From the NCBI GenBank assembly GCA_018712945.1, contig DVFZ01000033.1, positions 1-64,000 of the forward strand: a DNA stretch of 64,000 bases. Reading direction: 5' to 3'. A model generated the notes under the pieces. That model was not told the DNA's origin, made no database searches, and saw only the letters and a list, made by a program, of their open reading frames with translations. The position numbers and the translations under genes were made by a program. This stretch comes from Candidatus Pullichristensenella stercorigallinarum. Lineage in GTDB: Bacteria; Bacillota; Clostridia; Christensenellales; Aristaeellaceae. Position 1 is the first letter of the stretch. Each line of letters opens with the position of its first letter. Below are positions 1-7,946 of this stretch, piece after piece.

Positions 1-2715
1 AGCTTCCGCGCCGCCGAGCAAATCTTTCCCATACTGGGGCTTTACCAGCAACTCGGAAGTCACGGCCACGTACTGGGACATTACATAACCGTCCAAATCG
101 CCGTACTCTACCTGTACCCACCCGCTTTGTATGCTCTGCACCGCAAGCTGAGTGCCCTTCTCCATGATGGTGAGCGTTTCGGCGCTGGCGGAAGGCTTGG
201 CGCGCAGCCGCAGGGAATCCGCCGTCACAGTCGCGGTCTGTACAGTTTCTTCGGTGAGGATGATTACATATTCGTCACCATATTCCTCACGCACAGCCTG
301 TGCGTTGGCGTGGACGGCCTCCTGCAGCGCCTTGTTCGCGATGCCGTTCAACTGCAGACCGTGCGCACGCTGGTACATCTTCACCGCCTGCGCTACGCTT
401 TGGCTGTAATTGCCGTCTACCGCACCGGTATAGTATCCTAATGCCTGCAGCGATTCCTGCAACGATTTGACCACACGGGAAGCATTGGTGTTCGGCGAGA
501 GCGTTATGGATGTATTGATCGGCGCGTCGTCCGCGAGGGCCGCTTCCAGCACGCCACGGTTGGCCATGCCATCGGCATATTTATCACCAAGTGCTGTTTC
601 AAAGGCCTTAACAGCCTCGATGGTCGCCCGATCGTAAGTTCCGGAAGCGTTCCCGGTCAGATAGCCCAGAGAGATCAGCGCCTGCTGAAGCGTTTTGACA
701 TCCGTTTCGGCGATGAGGTCTTTGTCATAAAACAGGTCGTAAGAAGTCTCCGTTGTGATGGAAACATATTGGCTCATCACGTAGCCGTCGCGCTCGCCGT
801 ATGCCACCTTTGTCCAGCCGTCCAGGTCATCCAGCACAGACAGCACTGAACCTTTTTCGACCTTGCCTATTGTAGAAGCGGTGGCATAGGGAGCGCTTCG
901 CACCCACAGGGCGTCTGCCGTCACCGTCGCCACGCGGCTTTGTTCCGCGATGGCGATCACGTTGTAATCGCCATGCCCAAAACGCTCAAGCAGCACCTGC
1001 GCGCGGGAGCGGATGTCCTTTTGCACGTCGCTTTCGGCGACGCCGTTTTGCGTATATCCATAATACTTTTCAAACAGGGAAACGGCCTGAGCCACCTGCG
1101 CGTCATACACGCCGTCGATTTCGCCATCGTAGAGCTTCAGCGCCGCAAGTGCCGCTTGAAGATCTTCCACGGGGCGGCCGCTATCGCCTTGGCGCAGTGC
1201 TACGCGCGTGCCGGTAGGGGCATCTTCCCGCTCGGCCTGCGCCAGCGTTTCCTCGCCCGGCAAACCGTCAGGATCCTCGCCGATGGCCTGTTGGAAGGCT
1301 TTGACAGCTTCAATGGTTTCCAGATCGTATACGCCACTGGCCGTGCCATCCATGTATCCCAGCTCGATCATCAGCTCCTGCACGCGCTTGAGGGATTCGC
1401 CCTCCGGCAGGAAATCCTGTCCATAGTGCAGGGAAATCGTCTCGCCATTGTAAATAATTAAATAGGAAGTCATGCAATAACCAGTTTGCGCGCCCAGGCG
1501 CACCTGCGTCCAATCACCCTGCTGGGCGAGCACCAGAAGCTGCGTGCCCTCGGCGAGCTTGTTGATGGTAGTAGCGCTGGTGGACGGGCTGCTGCGCATC
1601 CACAAGAAGGCTGTATTAGAAACACGCGCCATGAGCGCATCCTGTTTAAGCGTCAGAAGCTGATAATCCTCGCCGTTGCCAAAACGCTCCAGCAGGGACG
1701 CGGCCAAGGAAAGGGCAGCTTCCTGCAACGCCTGGTCCGCTTCCCCGTTTACCGGCTGGATTTCGACGGTTTGCAAGAAACGCACGGCTTCAGCGACAGC
1801 TTGGCTATACGTGCCGTCAATCGGGCCATCGTAGAGCTTAAGAGCATATAGCGCCTCTTGCAGCTTTTTCACCGCGCGTCCGGACATGCCTATCTTGAAG
1901 GTTGTGCGCGTACCAGTAGGTGCGTTCGCAGAGGCAGCCAGCGTCCGCGTATCCAGATCGGCCAGACCGGTCTGTTCCAGCCCGGCAGCTTTCTGGAAGG
2001 CGGCGACGGCCTGAATTGTGGTTGTATCATAGGTTCCGTCCGGTGTGCCGGTAAAGAAGCCCAAGCCCTGCAAAATGGTTTCGAGTTTTTTTACTTCCGC
2101 GCCGGTGCTGGCGCGGTCGAGCGTGTTAGGGTCGTCAGACAGTCCAATGAACTGGTTGTAGGACAGACCTGTGTCTATACTGTAACTACCCGTATTGAGC
2201 AGCACGCTGCGGACGATGTCGTTGCGGCTGCCGCTTTTGAAGATTTTCACCACTGTGCCTGGCGGACAGTTGTCGGCAATCCACTTGGAATCGTCCACGC
2301 GTAGGCGGATGCAGCCATGGGAGGCAGGGGAGCCGAGCTTATTGTAGGCGCTCTGCTGCATCGTGCCGTCGTTGCGTGAAGAAAAGGGGATGGAGTGGAA
2401 TAATATGCCGTTTACGATGCGCGAGGGATACTTAACGTATACACCCATCGTGTAATACCATTCTGTGCGCTCGGAAGAATAACGCTTGTTGGGCATAACA
2501 AAGGTACCCAGCGGCGTAGAGCTTCCCGAAGCGCCTGTGGAGCAGATCATCTGCCGGACAATGGCATTGTCACTGGAACGGTACACCGTGACATACTGAT
2601 TGGTAACGTCCACGTGGATATAGTAATTGCTCTCCGCTCCGGCGCTTGATTGTACAGCTGGAATAGCGGTAAAAACAATCGCCAGAAGTAGAAGCGTAGC
2701 AAAGAGCTTTTTCAT
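1..2715 (-). CDS. Secreted L,D-transpeptidase with PG-binding and SH3 repeats (3'-truncated by window edge)
   Basis: Frame is open from the ATG at 2715 to base 1, giving 905 residues with no stop, so the C-terminus lies outside the window. It starts with a signal peptide (MKKLFATLLLLAIVF). A YkuD L,D-transpeptidase domain follows, with the catalytic motif SHGCIRL at about residues 132-138 (Cys135), which forms 3-3 peptidoglycan cross-links. Behind it a unit of two PG_binding_1 domains plus one bacterial SH3 domain occurs three times (about 198-420, 430-652, 658-885). That is much longer than a minimal YkuD enzyme of about 160-300 residues, and suggests tight wall anchoring. A TTG two codons upstream (2721) sits 6 nt after a GGGGGG Shine-Dalgarno and may be the true start. 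The family call is firm; total length is unknown. Confidence 0.92.
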   Translation of the reverse strand, partial: MKKLFATLLLLAIVFTAIPAVQSSAGAESNYYIHVDVTNQYVTVYRSSDNAIVRQMICSTGASGSSTPLGTFVMPNKRYSSERTEWYYTMGVYVKYPSRIVNGILFHSIPFSSRNDGTMQQSAYNKLGSPASHGCIRLRVDDSKWIADNCPPGTVVKIFKSGSRNDIVRSVLLNTGSYSIDTGLSYNQFIGLSDDPNTLDRASTGAEVKKLETILQGLGFFTGTPDGTYDTTTIQAVAAFQKAAGLEQTGLADLDTRTLAASANAPTGTRTTFKIGMSGRAVKKLQEALYALKLYDGPIDGTYSQAVAEAVRFLQTVEIQPVNGEADQALQEAALSLAASLLERFGNGEDYQLLTLKQDALMARVSNTAFLWMRSSPSTSATTINKLAEGTQLLVLAQQGDWTQVRLGAQTGYCMTSYLIIYNGETISLHYGQDFLPEGESLKRVQELMIELGYMDGTASGVYDLETIEAVKAFQQAIGEDPDGLPGEETLAQAEREDAPTGTRVALRQGDSGRPVEDLQAALAALKLYDGEIDGVYDAQVAQAVSLFEKYYGYTQNGVAESDVQKDIRSRAQVLLERFGHGDYNVIAIAEQSRVATVTADALWVRSAPYATASTIGKVEKGSVLSVLDDLDGWTKVAYGERDGYVMSQYVSITTETSYDLFYDKDLIAETDVKTLQQALISLGYLTGNASGTYDRATIEAVKAFETALGDKYADGMANRGVLEAALADDAPINTSITLSPNTNASRVVKSLQESLQALGYYTGAVDGNYSQSVAQAVKMYQRAHGLQLNGIANKALQEAVHANAQAVREEYGDEYVIILTEETVQTATVTADSLRLRAKPSASAETLTIMEKGTQLAVQSIQSGWVQVEYGDLDGYVMSQYVAVTSELLVKPQYGKDLLGGAEA

Positions 2716-2758
2716 ACGCAAGACAATCCCCCCTGGAAATGATACACAGTCTTTTGAT

Positions 2759-2787
2759 ATTCTACCATAGTTTCCAAGTTGCGGCAA
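2759..2787 (-). promoter_or_regulatory. Promoter of the L,D-transpeptidase gene
   Basis: On the minus strand TTGCCG (2787-2782), a 17-bp spacer and TAGAAT (2764-2759) precede the gene by about 45 nt. Its -35 belongs to the TTGCNN type seen repeatedly in this window. Confidence 0.6.
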
Positions 2788-2840
2788 CGATTTTCAACAT
2801 ATTTCTGTCAGAAATTCCTTGGAAAAGCCTCGATGCCATT

Positions 2841-2882
2841 AAAGAAAAAACGCCGCGCGACGCGGTAGATGCGTCGCGCGGC
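2841..2882 (-). terminator. Rho-independent terminator of the SH3-repeat gene
   Basis: Perfect 12-bp stem GCCGCGCGACGC / GCGTCGCGCGGC (2852-2863 with 2871-2882) with a 7-nt loop. On the minus strand it is followed by GTTTTTTCTTT. It lies directly downstream of the gene ending at 2902. Confidence 0.9.
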
Positions 2883-2901
2883 AGGGAAGGGGCGCGGCCA
2901 T

Positions 2902-4251
2902 TTAGGCGGCGTCCACAAAGCTCAGGAATTCATTCATGCAATAGCCGGTCTTATTCCCATAATACACAAACGACCAAGTATCGCCGCGCTCAAGCACAGT
3001 GACGGTGGCGCCCCTGGGAATGCGGGCGACAACAGTGGCGGAAGAGGCGGGCTGTGTGCGCAGATTCAGAGAGTTTTCAGCAATAACGGTTGCTTCGCCT
3101 TCAATGTCGGCCCAGCCGGGTTCATCGGAATCATCACCAGGTTGTTCCGGTTCAACGGGATCGCCCTCAAAGCGCAGGAACTCATTCATGCAGTAACCAG
3201 ATTGGCTGCCATAGCGCACCTGGGACCAAGTTTCACCCTTGCTGAGCACGGTAACAGTAGCGCCCCTGGGAATGCGGGTGACGACAGTGGCGGAAGAGAC
3301 TGGCTGCGTGCGCAGGTTCAGGGAATTCTCGGCGATAACCGTAGCGGTGCCTTCGCCATCCGACCAATCGGGATCGTCGGGGGCTTCCGTGGAGCCGCCG
3401 TCGGAGAACTGCAGGAACTCGTTCATGCAGTAACCGGACTGGCTGCCATAGCGCACCTGGGACCAAGTTTCGCCCTTGCTGAGCACGGTAACAGTAGCGC
3501 CCCTGGGAATGCGGGTGACAACAGTGGCAGAAGAGACTGGCTGCGTGCGCAGGTTTAGGGAGTTTTCAGCAATAACGATGGCGGTTGCCTCGTCCGTGTC
3601 AGGCCAGTTGGGGTCTTCGGGCTGGCTCGGGTCTTCGGTGGACTCGTCGGAGAACTGCAGGAACTCGTTCATGCAGTAGCCAATGTGAACGTCAAACTGG
3701 GTATCATTGACTTCTTCCAGATAAATTACCAGCGACCAAGTATCGCCCCGTTCGACCACAGAGACGGTTTCGCCCCTGAGCATGGTGGCGGTAACGCGAG
3801 CGGAAGTGGAAGGCTCTTCACGCAGATAAAGGGACTTTTCAGCAATTACGGTGGCCGTTACCTCTTCACCACTCCAGCCGGGCTCATCGGGAACCTCAAC
3901 GGGTTCTTCGTACAAGCTCAGATACTCGCTCATAGCAAAGCCGGCAAAAACCTCCATCTCTGTGGCACTGGTCTGCTCGGCATAAATCACCAGCGACCAA
4001 GGGTTGCCCCACTCGACCACGATGACGACAGCGCCCCTGGGCATTTGGGCGATCCGTTCAGCAGAAGTAGAAGGCTCTGCGCGCAGATTAAGGGTTTCGT
4101 CGGCAATGACGATGGCAAAGCCGTCGATATCGGCCCAGCCGACCTCTTCATCGGAAGCCGGCTCCGCCAGCACTCCTTGCGCAAACGGCGCGGAAATGCC
4201 GAGGATGAGCGTCAAAGCCAGAAGCATGGCAAGCAATTTGCGAAAACGCAT
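2902..4251 (-). CDS. Secreted protein of five tandem bacterial SH3 domains
   Basis: 449 residues. The ATG at 4251 is chosen over the one at 4266 because GGGAGG lies 7 nt before it. A signal peptide (MRFRKLLAMLLALTLILG, cleaved near FAQG) is followed by five SH3_3-like repeats. Each has a core resembling VIAENSLNLR and ends in GYCMNEFLQF; acidic Pro-rich linkers join them. Repeats 3 and 4 are nearly identical in DNA, pointing to recent duplication. No enzymatic domain is present, so it probably binds cell wall or another extracellular ligand. The SH3 sequences resemble those in the upstream L,D-transpeptidase (GYCM motif), so the two genes probably share ancestry or function. Confidence 0.85.
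   Translation of the reverse strand: MRFRKLLAMLLALTLILGISAPFAQGVLAEPASDEEVGWADIDGFAIVIADETLNLRAEPSTSAERIAQMPRGAVVIVVEWGNPWSLVIYAEQTSATEMEVFAGFAMSEYLSLYEEPVEVPDEPGWSGEEVTATVIAEKSLYLREEPSTSARVTATMLRGETVSVVERGDTWSLVIYLEEVNDTQFDVHIGYCMNEFLQFSDESTEDPSQPEDPNWPDTDEATAIVIAENSLNLRTQPVSSATVVTRIPRGATVTVLSKGETWSQVRYGSQSGYCMNEFLQFSDGGSTEAPDDPDWSDGEGTATVIAENSLNLRTQPVSSATVVTRIPRGATVTVLSKGETWSQVRYGSQSGYCMNEFLRFEGDPVEPEQPGDDSDEPGWADIEGEATVIAENSLNLRTQPASSATVVARIPRGATVTVLERGDTWSFVYYGNKTGYCMNEFLSFVDAA
3181..3582. repeat. 237-bp tandem DNA repeat encoding SH3 repeats 3 and 4
   Basis: Positions 3181-3345 and 3418-3582 are nearly identical with a 237-nt (79-codon) offset, including long exact blocks around the GYCMNEFLQF coding segment. 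The neighbouring repeats have diverged more, so this copy is the youngest duplication. Confidence 0.85.
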
Positions 4252-4302
4252 GACAAATCCTCCCATTCACAGTTTACAAAATTGTTTCAGTTATCCGACA
4301 AA

Positions 4303-4331
4303 ATTATATCATGAAACTGGAAAACATGCAA
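4303..4331 (-). promoter_or_regulatory. Promoter of the SH3-repeat gene
   Basis: Minus strand TTGCAT (4331-4326), 17-bp spacer, TATAAT (4308-4303), about 50 nt upstream of the chosen ATG. The -10 is a perfect match. Confidence 0.7.
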
Positions 4332-4414
4332 CACTTATCTCAAGAATAAACCACAATTTTCAATGCCTGGCCAATGCGCGTCGCGAAAGAATGCCGGGGA
4401 TGAATGAATGCAAA

Positions 4415-4437
4415 ACGGGGAGGCCGGCGGCCTCCCC
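4415..4437 (-). terminator. Terminator after the BceAB/lipoprotein operon
   Basis: 10-bp stem GGGGAGGCCG / CGGCCTCCCC (4417-4426 with 4428-4437) followed on the minus strand by GTTTTGC, immediately after the lipoprotein stop codon. Confidence 0.75.
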
Positions 4438-4444
4438 AAAAGGA

Positions 4445-4939
4445 TTATCCCTCATCCTGCGATACTTCCGGGCAGCGTGTTAAGGCAACATTCAGCGTAC
4501 CCGTCAGCCCCTTGCCGGTAAATCCGATATAACCGCCCCCAGTGGGAAGTTCCAGCGTGTCCTCGTAACTGCCCTCGCCTTCGAAAAGCACCTCCATCTT
4601 GCGCGCTCCTGTCATCAGAAACAGCGTACCGCCGCCGCTTTCAGCGTCCAGGGAGAGTTCAACCTCCACGGCGCGGGCGAGGGTAGAGGTGTCGCCAAAC
4701 AGGTACTCCGTGCCGCTGTATCCTTCATATTGAGCGGTATAGGCGCCTTCAATATGGCTTTCGCCAAAGGAGCGCACGCCCTGAAGCTGTATGGCCGGCG
4801 TGAGGGCAAATTGCCCGGCGAATTGCACGACGCTCTCATAAGCCGAGAGCACGCTGTCTTTGGGAAAACGGCACCCGCTGATGCCCAGCAAAATCAGGGC
4901 GATGCAGGCGATGGCCATTACTACGGCGAGCCAACGCAT
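4445..4939 (-). CDS. Small putative lipoprotein in the BceAB operon
   Basis: 164 residues, start supported by AAAGGAGG before the ATG. The N-terminus is a hydrophobic segment ending in a lipobox (LLGISGC, Cys23), so it is probably anchored to the outer face of the membrane. The rest is a mostly beta-rich, glycine-containing region without a motif I recognise. It starts 31 nt after the permease stop and shares the downstream terminator, so it is probably co-transcribed with the transporter. An accessory or peptide-sensing role is possible from context only. Confidence 0.7.
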   Translation of the reverse strand: MRWLAVVMAIACIALILLGISGCRFPKDSVLSAYESVVQFAGQFALTPAIQLQGVRSFGESHIEGAYTAQYEGYSGTEYLFGDTSTLARAVEVELSLDAESGGGTLFLMTGARKMEVLFEGEGSYEDTLELPTGGGYIGFTGKGLTGTLNVALTRCPEVSQDEG

Positions 4940-4970
4940 GGGCGCGCCTCCTTTCTACATATAAACCGGA

Positions 4971-6956
4971 TCAATCGTCCGAGCCGACGATGCGGTAATA
5001 GGTGCGGGCGGTCAGGGCGTAGCTGGCGGCGTAGATTACCGCGAACACCACCACGCTGACCAGTGTGCAGACGGCAAACAGACCGACGTCTGTTATGCCC
5101 GCCAACGGCAGCAGCCGCATGATGAACGGGAAGGCAAAGGCGATGTGTACGCAGGCGGTAATCAGCGGCAGATAGAACATGATGAGCACCTGGCTGCGCA
5201 CCGAACGGCGAATCTCCGCCTTTTCCAGGCCGACCTTGCGCATGATGGAGAAGTTCCGCTTGTCGTCATAGCCCTCGGAAAGCTGCTTGTAGTACATAAT
5301 CAGCACCGTGGCCATGATGAACAGCAGTCCCAGGAATACGCCCAGGAAGAACAGACCGCCGTTCATGCTGTACACGTAATCGCGCTCCTGTTCACGCACA
5401 AAAATGCGCATACCACCCGTACCGGCTTCCGTCAGACTATCAAACAATTCGCCTGATAGCGCGTTGTAATCATCTTCCGTTGGCTCCACAATATCAAAGG
5501 CAATCTGATGGACGAGCGCCGAAGACGCGGTGCCGTATACCTCCTGCTGACGCGCATCGATCTCCTGAAGCGTTTCCATATCCGGTACCACGAAATCAAT
5601 GGACTCGCCATACAGACCGTAGTAGCTTCCGGAAGCGATGGCGTCCAGCGATACATCGCCAGGGTCGAGGGTTTCAAAGCGCATACCCAGCAGTTCAATG
5701 CTTTCGCCATCGTAAGGAAACATGTATACCTGGTCAGCTTCCAGGGTATCGTTCCGGCCGGTAATGCTGTTAAAGTCTTCCAGGGTGATGCAGCGCAGGG
5801 AAATCAGCTCGCCGCTGCCCAGATCCACGCTGGTATCGAAAATCAGCTCGTCGCCGCGCAGGAGAGCGGCAAATTCTTCTTTTGTATACTCCAGTCGGTT
5901 TTCTGCCGTCAGGCTGTTGTCCGCCAGGCATTTTTCAATGGCGGCGTTGGCGGCGGCCTCATCCCAATCGCCGGAGAGCTGTACGGCGATATCGCGCGGA
6001 TAACGCTCCATCAGGCTGTTTTCCGTGCCGATAAACATGGTTGAAGTGGCGGAAAGCATTACCAGCACCATCGTAGACAGAATGCAGATATTCGCCAAAC
6101 CAACCGCGTTCTGTTTCATGCGGTACATCATGCCGGAGACGGAGATAAAGTGCTCGGGCTTATAATAGTAGTTCTTGTTGCGCTTGAGAATTTTCAAAAC
6201 CGCGATGCTGCCGGCGGTAAACAGGCAATATGTGCCGATGATGACCAGCACCACGGCCACAAAGAAGAACATGAGCGCTTCAACGGGGTTGGTGATACTC
6301 ACGGCCATCCAGTAGCCTGCGCCAAGGGTAATTACGCCCACCAATACCAGCAGCCACTTGGCCTTTGGTTCGCGCTCGCCCATCCTGTCGCCGCGCAAAA
6401 GCTCTACAGGGCTGGCGAAGTGTACGTGGCGGATGTTGTTCAGCAGCGTCAAAAAGAAGATCACGGCAAAGATCGCCAGTGTGATCAGCGCCGCCTGCGC
6501 CGAGAAGTTCATGCCAAACGCCACGTCGAAATCCAACATCTTCAAAAGCAGCAGCAGCACCAGCTTGGAAAGCCCCACGCCCACAGCCAGACCCACGACG
6601 ACGCTGAATGCGCCGACATAGAGCGTTTCAAAGAACATCATCCGTGCGATGTGCTTTTTCTCCATGCCCAACACGTTGAGCAGGCCGAATTCCTTGCGCC
6701 GCCGCTTGGAGAGAAAGCTAGAGGTATAAAACAGGAAGATTACCGCGAAGATCGTCACCACGAAGCTGCCTAGAACCAGCGTCGAACGCAGCGTCACCTC
6801 GCCGCGCGCGCCGGTAAGCCCGGGGTCGCGGGGCAGGAGGTACATGATGTAGGTCATGGCGACGGTCAGCGTGCAGGAGAGAATGTAGGGGATATATGTC
6901 CTGGCATTTTTGCGGATATTGCTCAACGCCAGGCGGGCATAGAACAGTTTACGCAT
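4971..6956 (-). CDS. FtsX-family ABC permease, BceB-like
   Basis: 661 residues. An N-terminal transmembrane segment is followed by FtsX-type membrane helices. Then comes a large polar extracellular region (about residues 300-540) and three C-terminal helices. This is the topology and length of BceB-type permeases, which detoxify or sense cell-wall-active peptides such as bacitracin. The gene overlaps the 3' end of its ATPase by 8 nt, so translation is coupled. The substrate cannot be read from sequence. Confidence 0.87.
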   Translation of the reverse strand: MRKLFYARLALSNIRKNARTYIPYILSCTLTVAMTYIMYLLPRDPGLTGARGEVTLRSTLVLGSFVVTIFAVIFLFYTSSFLSKRRRKEFGLLNVLGMEKKHIARMMFFETLYVGAFSVVVGLAVGVGLSKLVLLLLLKMLDFDVAFGMNFSAQAALITLAIFAVIFFLTLLNNIRHVHFASPVELLRGDRMGEREPKAKWLLVLVGVITLGAGYWMAVSITNPVEALMFFFVAVVLVIIGTYCLFTAGSIAVLKILKRNKNYYYKPEHFISVSGMMYRMKQNAVGLANICILSTMVLVMLSATSTMFIGTENSLMERYPRDIAVQLSGDWDEAAANAAIEKCLADNSLTAENRLEYTKEEFAALLRGDELIFDTSVDLGSGELISLRCITLEDFNSITGRNDTLEADQVYMFPYDGESIELLGMRFETLDPGDVSLDAIASGSYYGLYGESIDFVVPDMETLQEIDARQQEVYGTASSALVHQIAFDIVEPTEDDYNALSGELFDSLTEAGTGGMRIFVREQERDYVYSMNGGLFFLGVFLGLLFIMATVLIMYYKQLSEGYDDKRNFSIMRKVGLEKAEIRRSVRSQVLIMFYLPLITACVHIAFAFPFIMRLLPLAGITDVGLFAVCTLVSVVVFAVIYAASYALTARTYYRIVGSDD

Positions 6957-7746
6957 GGTAGGAAACCTCCATGCCGGGGAACTCGCCCTGCGGATCTGGG
7001 GCGGAAAGGGCGTTCAGCGAATCGAGGATACGCTGGTAAAACTCGTGTTCGGCAACGCCTCCGCGATAAAGCTGGTGGAACACCACGCCATCGCGCAAAA
7101 ACAACACCCTGCTCGCATGGCTGGCGGCCTTGACCGAGTGCGTGACCATGAGGATGGTTTGTCCCTCCTGATTGATCTCGCCAAAGAGATTGAGCAGCGA
7201 ATCGGTGGCGCGGGAATCGAGCGCTCCGGTCGGTTCGTCGGCGAGGATGAGCTTGGGCGAGGTAATCAACGCCCGCGCCACGGCCGTGCGCTGCTTTTCG
7301 CCGCCGGAGATTTCATAGGGATACTTGGCCAGCAGCCGGTCAATGCCCAGCTTGCGGGCAATGGGCTTGAGGAGCTGCGCCATCTCCGAGGGCGCCATGC
7401 GCTTGAGTACCAGCGGCAGATAGATGTTGTCGCGCACGCAGAAAGTGTCCAGCAGGTTGAATTCCTGAAACACAAAGCCGAGGTTATCACGGCGGAACGC
7501 GGCCAGCTCGCGCTCGGGAATATCGCCCAGCTGCCGGTCGCCCAGCCATACTTCGCCGCTGGTGGGTTTATCCAGCGCCGCGAGTATGTTCAGAAGCGTG
7601 GTTTTGCCCGAGCCGCTTTCGCCCATGATGGCGACGTATTCGCCCTGTTCCACGGAAAAGGAAACGTTGGCAAGCGCCTGCACATGATGCGCGCCAAAAC
7701 GCGTGGTGTACACTTTTTTCAAATTGTTTGCCCGGAGAATGGTCAT
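6949..7746 (-). CDS. ABC transporter ATPase, BceA-like
   Basis: 265 residues. It has Walker A GESGSGKTT (about residues 39-47), Q-loop, the signature region ISGGEKQR, Walker B LILADEPTGALD and a switch histidine (VTHS). This is the MacB/LolD/BceA class that pairs with FtsX-fold permeases. Its start is set by AAGGAGG. It is first in the operon ATPase-permease-lipoprotein. The 200-nt upstream gap holds a palindrome and a direct repeat suited to response-regulator binding. Confidence 0.92.
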   Translation of the reverse strand: MTILRANNLKKVYTTRFGAHHVQALANVSFSVEQGEYVAIMGESGSGKTTLLNILAALDKPTSGEVWLGDRQLGDIPERELAAFRRDNLGFVFQEFNLLDTFCVRDNIYLPLVLKRMAPSEMAQLLKPIARKLGIDRLLAKYPYEISGGEKQRTAVARALITSPKLILADEPTGALDSRATDSLLNLFGEINQEGQTILMVTHSVKAASHASRVLFLRDGVVFHQLYRGGVAEHEFYQRILDSLNALSAPDPQGEFPGMEVSYHA

Positions 7747-7770
7747 GTCGGAAACCTCCTTGAGAAGATG

Positions 7771-7781
7771 TATACAGTATA
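7771..7781 (-). promoter_or_regulatory. Candidate -10 of the bceAB-like operon
   Basis: Minus strand TATACT (7781-7776) inside the small palindrome GTATACTGTATAC. No acceptable -35 is seen at 16-19 bp, which fits an activator-dependent promoter. Confidence 0.4.
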
Positions 7782-7811
7782 CCGCGCCGCAAAAGCCGCT
7801 TCCATAACTTT

Positions 7812-7854
7812 ACCTTACATTTCAGCCTCCAACCTTACAATTTTGTAAGGTTGG
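7812..7854. promoter_or_regulatory. Operator-like palindrome and half-site upstream of the bceAB-like operon
   Basis: A perfect inverted repeat CCAACCTTACAA-TT-TTGTAAGGTTGG lies at 7829-7854. Its half-site ACCTTACA recurs in direct orientation at 7812-7819, 20 bp (two helical turns) from the copy at 7832-7839. The position upstream of a -10 lacking a -35 is typical for an OmpR-family activator. Confidence 0.55.
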
Positions 7855-7905
7855 GCGTTGCCTTTCTCAGACGTGCATGGCCAGTGTCCGGTTCCCAAAA
7901 CAAGC

Positions 7906-7935
7906 CAAAGCGCCCCGCAAACGCCGGGCGCTTTG
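7906..7935 (-). terminator. Hairpin after the sensor kinase gene
   Basis: Perfect 10-bp stem CAAAGCGCCC / GGGCGCTTTG (7906-7915 with 7926-7935). On the minus strand it is followed by GCTTGTTTTG, a weak U-tract. It would separate kinase and transporter transcripts. Confidence 0.5.
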
Positions 7936-7946
7936 CAAAAACGCGC

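Noticed and set aside
2902..4251. Reading the SH3 tandem repeats as a mobile or minisatellite element
   Set aside because: The period is an exact codon multiple and each unit is one folded SH3 domain, so protein-domain duplication explains it.
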